This document shows, in pieces, positions 9,616 to 16,678 of a stretch of 64,000 nt of DNA (positions are counted from its first letter, which is position 1; each line of letters begins with the position of its first letter). The stretch comes from Butyrivibrio sp. VCD2006. GTDB lineage: Bacteria; Bacillota; Clostridia; Lachnospirales; Lachnospiraceae. Below the pieces are notes generated by a model. That model did no database searches, had not been told where the DNA came from, and saw only the letters and a list, made by a program, of their open reading frames with translations. The position numbers and the translations under genes were made by a program. The stretch covers positions 141,813 through 205,812 of the forward strand of contig NZ_KE384105.1 in the NCBI RefSeq assembly GCF_000423925.1, read 5' to 3'.

Positions 9616-11160
9616 TTAGTGCTGAGCGTTCTCAACGGGTCCGAACGGCGGTGCATACTTCTTGTGAAGCTCAAGGAGCTTGTGGTCAAAGTTATGTCTT
9701 ACGTCGCAGGTTCTGTCGAAGATCATGGTTGCTTCGTCGTCTTCCTTGGAAGCATCCCAGTGAGGAATCTCCGCATGGTTAGGATCTCCTGTGTGAGCGA
9801 ACGCCATTACTGAGCGGAATATCTGCTCCTGAAGCTTGTCGGAAACTCCCGGTACGTTAGCTGAAGGAACAAGATCAATGTTGTTAAATACGAAAGCGAT
9901 ATCAGAGCAGTGCCATGCAGGCTTGTTGTTCTGGATAGGGAACTCTAAGGCAAACAGATATGAATATGTAGGTGCCTCTGTTCTCTTAGCTGCTTCCTTG
10001 ATAAGAGCCAGTGTAGGTGTTCTGAAAATTGAATCATAGGAAATAAGGTCAACGATCTTCTTTCCGGGATAAGCTTTCTTGAACTCTGCTACTATCTCGT
10101 CGGTGTGCTCACCGAAGCTCTTCTTAACCTCTTCATACATCTCTTCTTCAGTCATCTTATCCTTGTTGAAGGCAAGAGGCATGAATGCAAATTCACCGAA
10201 TACTGTTCCGATTACAAGCGGAATCTTCTTGGAATTCTCTGTGAAGCCCTCGAACTGAGGCTCGCCGAGATAGAAGTCATTGATCATAGGTGAGCAGCCT
10301 CTGTAACCGCCCTTAGCTGCGATTTCAGGAACTACCTTCTCATATGCTTCTACAAGTCTCTCATAGGGAAGAGTCTGGAGCTTGTCAACTTCGTCCTCTG
10401 TTAATCCGAGTTCCTTAAGCATAGCTGTAACAAGCGGTCTTCCGCCACCTTCGCCCTGTGCCATGAAGCTCTTATCAAGAACACCACTCATGATGATACC
10501 CTTGTGGAAAAGGCCGTCAGCTGAAGGTGTCTGCATAAGAGATGAAACCTTCATACCGCCACCGGACTGGCCAAAGATTGTTACGTTATCCGGGTCTCCA
10601 CCGAAGTTCTCGATGTTGTCGTGTACCCACTGGAGAGCAGCAACAAGATCTGCGTTACCGGCATTTCCTGAATTCTTGTATTTTTCACCAAAATCGGAAA
10701 GATCAAGGTAGCCGAGGATATTAAGTCTGTGGTTTACAGTTACTACTACCACATCACCCTCTCTTGCCATTGAAGCGCCATCATAGCAGAGCTGCTCGAT
10801 TGAGCTTCCTGCGAAGAATCCGCCGCCATGGAGCCATACCATTACTGGCATCTTTTTCTTGCTGCAAAGGCTCTTTGTCCAAACGTTAAGGTTCTGGCAA
10901 TCCTCATGCTGAGGCCAGTATGCGTGGGGAACCATAAGCTCTCCCCTCGGGTTGTCCTGATGCATAAGAGGGCAAACTCTTCCGTAGGATGTTGCTTCTC
11001 TTACACCCTCCCAGGACTCTACCGGCTTAGGAGCGCAGAAACGCTCAGCTTCTGCATACGGAATTCCCTTGAATACATATGTGCCATCAAAAAAGTAACC
11101 CCTCACTTTTCCCTGTTTTGTGCTTGTTTCTGTTGATTCGTCATAAATAAATTTTTTCAT
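9616..11160 (-). CDS. Type B carboxylesterase (alpha/beta hydrolase)
   Basis: 514 residues, the usual length of the carboxylesterase B/para-nitrobenzyl esterase family. The oxyanion-hole motif WLHGGGFFAG and the nucleophile elbow FGQSGGG are present. The catalytic His is probably in WHCSDIAFVF. No signal peptide is seen, so it should be cytoplasmic. It is the last gene after a sugar ABC importer, which suggests it removes acyl groups (for example acetyl or feruloyl) from imported oligosaccharides; that is inference. A repeat cluster separates it from the binding-protein gene. RBS AAGGAGAG lies about 10 nt before ATG 11160. Confidence 0.88.
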   Translation of the reverse strand: MKKFIYDESTETSTKQGKVRGYFFDGTYVFKGIPYAEAERFCAPKPVESWEGVREATSYGRVCPLMHQDNPRGELMVPHAYWPQHEDCQNLNVWTKSLCSKKKMPVMVWLHGGGFFAGSSIEQLCYDGASMAREGDVVVVTVNHRLNILGYLDLSDFGEKYKNSGNAGNADLVAALQWVHDNIENFGGDPDNVTIFGQSGGGMKVSSLMQTPSADGLFHKGIIMSGVLDKSFMAQGEGGGRPLVTAMLKELGLTEDEVDKLQTLPYERLVEAYEKVVPEIAAKGGYRGCSPMINDFYLGEPQFEGFTENSKKIPLVIGTVFGEFAFMPLAFNKDKMTEEEMYEEVKKSFGEHTDEIVAEFKKAYPGKKIVDLISYDSIFRTPTLALIKEAAKRTEAPTYSYLFALEFPIQNNKPAWHCSDIAFVFNNIDLVPSANVPGVSDKLQEQIFRSVMAFAHTGDPNHAEIPHWDASKEDDEATMIFDRTCDVRHNFDHKLLELHKKYAPPFGPVENAQH

Positions 11161-11194
11161 GTAAATCTTTACTCTCCTTAGTTATTTTTCTTGA

Positions 11195-11335
11195 CCCTCA
11201 TCCGTCAGCTACGCTGACACCTTCTCCCAAAGGGAGAAGGCAGAATATTATTACTATTCTGACATCTTCTCCAATCTGGGGGAAGGCTTGAATTTAAATA
11301 CTCTGTTACCTTCTCTCATTATCTGGAAGGCGATA
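11195..11335 (+). repeat. Dispersed CCCTCATCCG palindromic repeat, one good and two decayed copies
   Basis: 11195-11241 holds the unit with two small stems: GTCAGC/GCTGAC and CCTTCTCCC/GGGAGAAGG. Two degenerate copies of the second stem follow (about 11261-11287 and 11308-11331). Related units occur near 20746, 29101, 41954 and 45122, always between genes and in the same orientation. It looks like a REP-like or miniature mobile palindrome. Confidence 0.8.
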
Positions 11336-11339
11336 ATTT

Positions 11340-12977
11340 TTATCTAGCGTTGTATCTGTCTAAAGCTGCCTGCTTAAGCTCGATGCAGCGATCGATGTTG
11401 TATGTACGAAGCTGCTCAGCGAAAGCATCGTAGTCATCAAGTGACTGCTCACCTGTGATGAACTTAACTGTGTTCTCGTGTGTAAGTGTCTCAATATCTG
11501 TGTAAAGTGCTACGAACTCAGAGTTCTCTTCATCTGTCATTGTCATGCAGGAAGGAAGAAGGAGATCAAACTTATCCTTGTTGAACTCGTCGTAAGCGTT
11601 TACAGCTGCGTTGCCCTCGTAGATCGGGTCAAACATACCCCAGTTGTAAAGACCGAAGTCTGATGTACCAAGTGAATATGTGTAAACAGCTTCTGCAGGT
11701 GTGTTAACCTCTCCGTTTGCAACCATATCAAGTATCTTATCTGAGAGGTGATATGTGCCGTTGTCATCAACTGTGTAGGACTCACCCTCGATACCAAGTG
11801 AGTCAAGCATCATAGCTTCCTTTGTGTACCAGTAGTCAAGGTATCTGCATGCAAGCTCAAGATCCTTTGTTGTCTTTGCAATACCAACTTCTTCTTTAAC
11901 GAGTTCACTTGTTGCAAAACCGATCTGAGGTGTATCTCCTTCCTTAAGTACAGGTGAAGATGTAGCTACAAGTGAGAAATCCTCGTCTGTTGTGTAACCC
12001 TGTGTCTTTAATACTTCATCTGTAAGACCCCAGATTTCGCAACCTGCGCCGGCCTTACCTGTTCCGATGTAATCAGCAGGGCTGATCATATCAGCAGCGT
12101 TTGACATGAAGTTGGGATCGATGAGACCCTTTTCATACCAGTCATGGAAAAGTGTAAGCCATTCTTTGTAGCCGGGCTCAAGGGGAGCATACTTAACCTT
12201 ATCGCCATCCTTGTAGAAGTCTGCAAGGCATCCATAAGCTGAGAGGAAGTGGCTGAATAAGTCAGCACCGTTTGTACCGATCATAAGAGGTGCTTCACAA
12301 TCAGGATAGTTCTCCTTGAATGCTGTAAGAACTGTCTCCCACTGATCAATTGTGCGGGGAACATCAAGTCCGAGGTCATCAAGCCAGTCTTTTCTAAGCG
12401 CCATACCAGCCCAAACTCTCTCACCTGTTACATCACCGAAGTAAGATGTAATTGTACGAGCACCAACAATCTTGCCTTCATCAGTCATTGTATCCTTTTC
12501 AAGTGAAGGATTGCTCTTTCTAAGTGCCTGATAGTTAGGCATATACTTATCTACTACGTCTGTAAGGTCTGCAAGAACACCGTCCTGAACACCCTTCTCT
12601 GTTCCACCGGGATAGTATGTTCCGACATCTCTGATGATATCCGGATACTCACCTGATGCAAGCATAAGTCCGAACTGCTCCTGAGCTGAGCTTGCGTCAA
12701 CTACCTGCCAGTTTACATGTACGTTTGTCTCTTCTTCGATCTTCTGAATAGCCTTAAGGTCGTTGGGGTTCTCTACATAGTCGTTACTCCAAACGATCCA
12801 GATGTTAAGCTCTTTCTTCTCTGCAAGGGGCCATGTCCATTCGCCACCATCAGATGTTACTGTGCTGTCGCTTCCCCCTGCTGTTGTAGCGCCTGATCCG
12901 GCACTCTTTCCGCATCCTGCAACAGTACCTACTACCATCAGTGCTGCAAGCATTGCTGCTACCAATCTCTTTTTCAT
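11340..12977 (-). CDS. Sugar ABC transporter substrate-binding lipoprotein (LplA/YtcQ-like)
   Basis: 545 residues with a lipoprotein signal peptide (MKKRLVAAMLAALM...) and lipobox VAGC, then a Gly/Ser/Thr-rich linker. The body fits family 1 extracellular solute-binding proteins of the large LplA type, which bind oligosaccharides outside the membrane. It follows the two permease genes in the order usual for such importers (permease, permease, binding protein). The ATPase is not in the window; a shared MsmX-type ATPase is likely. RBS AAAGGAAGG precedes ATG 12977. The ligand is unknown; the neighbouring esterase suggests an acylated plant oligosaccharide. Confidence 0.9.
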   Translation of the reverse strand: MKKRLVAAMLAALMVVGTVAGCGKSAGSGATTAGGSDSTVTSDGGEWTWPLAEKKELNIWIVWSNDYVENPNDLKAIQKIEEETNVHVNWQVVDASSAQEQFGLMLASGEYPDIIRDVGTYYPGGTEKGVQDGVLADLTDVVDKYMPNYQALRKSNPSLEKDTMTDEGKIVGARTITSYFGDVTGERVWAGMALRKDWLDDLGLDVPRTIDQWETVLTAFKENYPDCEAPLMIGTNGADLFSHFLSAYGCLADFYKDGDKVKYAPLEPGYKEWLTLFHDWYEKGLIDPNFMSNAADMISPADYIGTGKAGAGCEIWGLTDEVLKTQGYTTDEDFSLVATSSPVLKEGDTPQIGFATSELVKEEVGIAKTTKDLELACRYLDYWYTKEAMMLDSLGIEGESYTVDDNGTYHLSDKILDMVANGEVNTPAEAVYTYSLGTSDFGLYNWGMFDPIYEGNAAVNAYDEFNKDKFDLLLPSCMTMTDEENSEFVALYTDIETLTHENTVKFITGEQSLDDYDAFAEQLRTYNIDRCIELKQAALDRYNAR

Positions 12978-13035
12978 AAAAAATACCTTCCTTTCGATAT
13001 CTATATATTTTCCCCATTTGGGGTAATTTACAATG

Positions 13036-13935
13036 TCAGCCTTTTACCGAGCCAACCATTACGCCTGTTACGAAGTACTTCTGGCAGAAAGGATAGATCA
13101 TAAGAATCGGAAGTGTTGATACTACGATTGATCCGTACTTAACCAGTGTCTTGTACATCTGTGCGTTATCCATAAGGTCGCCTGCATTAGCAGTAACCGA
13201 CTGCGTTGAGTTTGTTGCCGAGATAAGTATCTCTCTCATGAACATCTGCAAAGGATACAAATCTCTTGCTGTGGGCAGGTAAAGAAGTGCTGAGAACCAC
13301 TCGTTCCACTTTCCTACTGCGATGAAAAGGATGATTACCGCGAAGGTTGCCTTACACAGAGGAAGAATGATCTGGAACATGATTGTAAGCTCGCCTGCTC
13401 CGTCGATTCTTGCTGATTCCTCAAGTGAATCCGGAATAGCCTGGATGGCTGTTCTCATGATGATAATGTAGAAAACACCCATTGCCTGAGGAATAAGAAG
13501 TGCTGCTCTTGTATTAAGAAGTCCGAGTTTATTCACAACCATGTATGTGGGGATCATTCCACCGTTGAAAAGCATTGTGAATGCAAGGAACATCATAAGT
13601 GCGTTTCTGTATCTGAATCTTTTTCTTGATGTGATGTATCCGGCGATTACTGTAAGTACACTTGTGATAAGGCACTGTGCCACAACGTAGATCAAAGTGT
13701 TTCTGTATCCGATCCAGATGTTTTTGTATCTCATTATGATTCTGTAAGCATTGAGTGAAGGTTTTCCAAGGGGATGAAGTATAAAGCTGCTCGCCTTGTC
13801 AACCAGTGCCGGCTCAGATATTGATGCCAGACATACATGAATGATCGGAACAACGCAGATAAATGCGATGAATCCTAATAATATGTAATTCAGTGTGTCG
13901 AAGATGTAATCTCCGATTGTTTTCTTTACTACCAT
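13036..13935 (-). CDS. Carbohydrate ABC transporter permease, LplC type
   Basis: 299 residues with six predicted membrane helices. The cytoplasmic EAA loop that docks the ATPase is visible as EESARIDGAGELTIMFQIIL. Size and sequence fit the CUT1 permeases that pair with LplB-type subunits. It starts 15 nt after the LplB-like gene and is clearly in the same operon. RBS is GGAAGGGG before ATG 13935. Confidence 0.92.
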   Translation of the reverse strand: MVVKKTIGDYIFDTLNYILLGFIAFICVVPIIHVCLASISEPALVDKASSFILHPLGKPSLNAYRIIMRYKNIWIGYRNTLIYVVAQCLITSVLTVIAGYITSRKRFRYRNALMMFLAFTMLFNGGMIPTYMVVNKLGLLNTRAALLIPQAMGVFYIIIMRTAIQAIPDSLEESARIDGAGELTIMFQIILPLCKATFAVIILFIAVGKWNEWFSALLYLPTARDLYPLQMFMREILISATNSTQSVTANAGDLMDNAQMYKTLVKYGSIVVSTLPILMIYPFCQKYFVTGVMVGSVKG

Positions 13936-13950
13936 TTTTATCCCCTTCCA

Positions 13951-14961
13951 TCAGAACAAGCTTGATTCTGTATATTTCTTAGAAATTGCATTTGTTATAA
14001 GTAAAAATGCTGTTCCGATTATTGAATTGAACAGACCAACTGCTGTTGAAAATCCGTAATCATACTGCTGAAGACCGCATCTGTAAATGTAAGTACTGAT
14101 AACATCCGCTGTCTCATATGTTGCAGGGGAATAGAGAAGAAGTATCTTATCTGCTCCGACCTGTAAGAGTGATCCCATACGCATGATCAGCATGATCATG
14201 ATTGTAGGAAGGATTGACGGGAATGTGATGTGAATGCATCTTGCCCATCTGCTTGCTCCGTCGATAACTGCTGCCTCGTAAAGCTCCTGGTCAACTCCGG
14301 CAAGTGCTGCAATGTAGATGATTGATCCGTAACCCATGCTCTGCCAGATGTTTGAAATGATGTGTATTGCCCAGTAGTTTCTGGGATTAGCAAGGAGGTT
14401 CTGTACGTCAGTGCCTGTAATAGTTGCTACAAGGTTTGCGATAAGTCCGCCGCTCTGTGTGAAGTCAACGATAAGACCGCAGACAACAACCATTGAAATG
14501 AAGTAAGGCATATATGATACTGTCTGAATTGTTTTCTTATAGAAAACTGTCTTAACTTCATTTAATAGAAGAGCAAAGATTATCGGTGCCGGGAATCCGA
14601 AGATTACATCGAGTACACCGATCATTGTGGTGTTTCTAAGTAGTCTTAAGAAGTAAGGTCCCGTAAAGAATCTTGTGAAGTTTCCTAGTCCCACCCAAGG
14701 GCTTCCGCTTATTCCAAGCGCCGGCGTATACTTTTGGAACGCCATTACGATTCCGGCCATAGGTATATAGTGGAAAATGATGTACCACGCAACGATTGGA
14801 ATGCACATTATATAGATGACTTTGTTTCTCATTACGTCGATCTTGAGATTGTGCAAAAATCCTCTGAATCCTGCGTGCTCCACATACCCTGATGTAGGAA
14901 TCTCAACTTTTTGTTTCTTTGTTTTTTGCTTTTTCAGTTTTTCTTCCATAACCAGTTCCAT
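13951..14961 (-). CDS. Carbohydrate ABC transporter permease, LplB type
   Basis: 336 residues: a ~45-residue Lys-rich cytoplasmic N-terminus, then six membrane helices and the EAA loop (EAAVIDGASRWARCIHITFP). It is the first gene of the importer operon. RBS GGGAG lies 5-6 nt before ATG 14961. The 5' leader carries a long inverted repeat (14989-15064) and a second one farther up (15214-15254). Both are candidate control sites, and the AraC-type sensor encoded upstream is the likely regulator. Confidence 0.92.
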   Translation of the reverse strand: MELVMEEKLKKQKTKKQKVEIPTSGYVEHAGFRGFLHNLKIDVMRNKVIYIMCIPIVAWYIIFHYIPMAGIVMAFQKYTPALGISGSPWVGLGNFTRFFTGPYFLRLLRNTTMIGVLDVIFGFPAPIIFALLLNEVKTVFYKKTIQTVSYMPYFISMVVVCGLIVDFTQSGGLIANLVATITGTDVQNLLANPRNYWAIHIISNIWQSMGYGSIIYIAALAGVDQELYEAAVIDGASRWARCIHITFPSILPTIMIMLIMRMGSLLQVGADKILLLYSPATYETADVISTYIYRCGLQQYDYGFSTAVGLFNSIIGTAFLLITNAISKKYTESSLF

Positions 14962-14988
14962 TTCTTTCTCCCTTTTTTATATGGAACT

Positions 14989-15064
14989 GTCAAAAGATCC
15001 TGCTTCAAATTCTGCATCGGTGATATACATAATACATTGCCGAACCCGAAGCAGGACTTTTGAC
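14989..15064 (-). repeat. Long inverted repeat in the lplB-like leader
   Basis: 18-base arm 14989-15006 and 17-base arm 15048-15064 are complementary except for one bulged base, with a 41-bp loop. The ATG is 27 nt beyond the inner end. On the minus strand the loop contains AT-rich sequence (TATTATGTATAT) that could hold a -10 box. It could be an RNA hairpin close to the RBS or a DNA operator around the promoter. Confidence 0.6.
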
Positions 15065-15213
15065 CTCCATATGTTAAATACCCAAACGCAAAAATGTGTT
15101 TCATCTAATTGTGTTGCTCATTGATGCCCCACACATAAATGCGTTTTTGAAATACCTTATGCAGATGAGTATAGGGGTTAAAAAGGTTACGAAAAAGAAC
15201 CGCTTTTTTACGT

Positions 15214-15254
15214 AAAGGTACCATTTTTGCGTATATGTCAAAAATCGTACCTTT
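15214..15254. promoter_or_regulatory. Perfect-spaced 16-bp inverted repeat, candidate operator
   Basis: Arms AAAGGTACCATTTTTG (15214-15229) and its complement with one mismatch (15239-15254) flank a 9-bp spacer. The arm-to-arm offset is 25 bp, the same as in the adjacent repeat arrays. A further partial match (AAAATCGTACC) sits in the spacer of array A at 15704. It lies about 250 bp upstream of the importer start and is a plausible site for the AraC-type regulator. Confidence 0.5.
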
Positions 15255-15407
15255 TGAAAAAATTGGGTATAGGTTGTGAGAAAACAAGAGAATAACGCTG
15301 TTTAATTTGTCTTAGTGAAATGAGATTTTGGTACTGGGGATAGAACAAGGGAGGTAGTATTTGTGACAAGGTTATTCGATCCAGTTTGAGATAAATAACT
15401 CAGTTCA

Positions 15408-15858
15408 ATCTATGAAATCATCATCTGATGCTTGTTTCATAGATGTATTTTCTAGTCACTCTATGAAATTGTCTGATAATGCTTATTTCATAGATATAAT
15501 TCCTGGTCGAATCTATGATATTGACAACTACTTGTTGTTTCATAGATGTAATTCCTGGTCGAATCTATGATATTGACAACTACTTGTTGTTTCATAGATG
15601 TAATTCCTGGTCGAATCTATGATATTGACAACTACTTGTTGTTTCATAGATGTAATTCCTGGTCGAATCTATGATATTGACATTTTATCCTTTTTCATAG
15701 ACCAAAATCGTACCATGCATCTATGAAATGCAAATTTTTTTACTTTTCATAGATGTCCTGTCAAATATGTTCTATGATTTGGACATTTTTTTATGTTTTC
15801 ATAGATGCAGAAGCTCCATTTTATCTATGAATAAGTCATTTTTTTGCTTTTCATAGAT
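15408..15858. repeat. Phased inverted-repeat array A (nine 52-bp units)
   Basis: Nine units, each with a left arm of type ATCTATGAAA and a right arm TTTCATAGAT. Right arms start at 15435, 15486, 15538, 15590, 15642, 15693, 15745, 15797 and 15849, i.e. steps of 51 or 52. Left arms (CTATGA) start at 15410, 15461, 15513, 15565, 15617, 15669, 15721, 15772 and 15825. The offset within a unit is 25 bp or very near it. Units 3-5 are near-identical tandem copies; in the others only the arms and the spacing are kept. No gene is convincing here. Confidence 0.9.
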
Positions 15859-15923
15859 TACGTGCTTATCTACATCTCTTATCACCCCATGATTTCCACA
15901 GTTTTCTCTTTCACACTACTTCA

Positions 15924-16379
15924 GGCAGTGAAGTAAATAGTTTTTCTTATTTCACTGCTCAGAATTAGTTTTTCAGGCAGTGAAACAGCTCTTTTCACTT
16001 ATTTCACTGCTCAAAATTAGTTTTTCAGCAGTGAAACAGCTCTTTTTTTCTTTTTTCACTGCTCGGTATTGGCTTTCCAGCAGTGAAACTGCTCTTTTCA
16101 CTTATTTCACTGCTCAAAATTAGTTTTCCAGCAGTGAAACAACGTTTTTACTCTTTTTCACTGCTCGGTATTGGTTTTCAAGCAGTGATACTGCTCTTTT
16201 TGCGTATTTCACTGCTCGGTATTGACTTTCAAGCAGTGAAACAGCTCTTTTCACTTATTTCACTGCTCAGAATATGTTCTCCAGCAGTGAAACAGCTCAT
16301 TTTTACTCATTTCACTGCTCAGCCGGATTTTCTCAGCTTTTCTCAGCAATGAACTAACACTTTTCCTTCATTTCACAGC
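15924..16379. repeat. Phased inverted-repeat array B (eight good units and one decayed)
   Basis: Same layout as array A but with arms AGCAGTGAAA and TTTCACTGCT. Left arms (GCAGTG) start at 15925, 15977, 16028, 16080, 16131, 16182, 16233, 16284 and, decayed, 16346. Right arms (TTTCAC) start at 15950, 16002, 16054, 16105, 16156, 16207, 16258, 16310 and 16371. Steps are 51-52 bp, except the last at 61-62 bp, where an 11-bp CTCAGCTTTT-like stretch is duplicated. The within-unit offset is 25-26 bp. Apparent frames through it are by-products of the repeat. Confidence 0.9.
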
Positions 16380-16424
16380 AAAAATCATGCACCTTCGGAA
16401 AATCAGACACCCTATAGTTTAGTC

Positions 16425-16540
16425 AAAAAAGTCCCAGCCAAGAGGCTTAAGCTCTTATACAAAAAAGTCCCAGCCAAGAGGCTTAAGCTCTTATACAAAA
16501 AATCCCGGCGCAGAGGCTTTGGTTCTTACAAAAAAGTCCC
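16425..16540. repeat. Short 36-bp tandem repeat
   Basis: Two identical 36-bp units (16425-16460 and 16461-16496) are followed by a diverged 33-bp unit and an 11-bp stub. Each begins AAAAAAGTCCC and contains a CTTAAG-centred partial palindrome. It lies directly beside the hairpin downstream of the AraC-type gene. Only two exact copies exist, so it is not a CRISPR. Confidence 0.8.
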
Positions 16541-16549
16541 ATCAAAACA

Positions 16550-16636
16550 AAAAGCCTACAGATATATGCTTTCATTTAGCCGATTTTGCGTAAGCAATCA
16601 GAGGCTAAATGAAACGTATATATCTGTAAGGCTTTT
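16550..16636 (-). terminator. Long hairpin, terminator of the AraC-type gene
   Basis: A 32-base arm (16550-16581) and a 34-base arm (16603-16636) are complementary apart from two small defects, around a 21-base loop. On the minus strand it is followed by TTTTTGTTTTG. It begins about 40 nt after the AraC-type stop codon. The stem is much longer than a normal terminator, so a miniature mobile palindrome used as a terminator is possible. Confidence 0.7.
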
Positions 16637-16678
16637 GAATTGCCGGGACGAATTATTACCAACATTTGCAGGGCTGAG

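Noticed and set aside
15005..15070. Possible leader peptide on the minus strand upstream of the importer (ATG near 15070)
   Set aside because: No RBS, and the short frame is a product of the inverted repeat.
16083..16352. Open frame coding a repetitive peptide in array B
   Set aside because: The frame is a by-product of the 51-bp (17-codon) period, has no RBS, and breaks where the step becomes 52.
15408..16379. Arrays A and B as CRISPR
   Set aside because: The repeated parts are 8-10 bp inverted arms, not 25-37 bp direct repeats. Spacers are partly shared between units and no cas genes are near.
16425..16540. 36-bp tandem repeat as a CRISPR remnant
   Set aside because: Only two exact copies, with no unique spacers between them.
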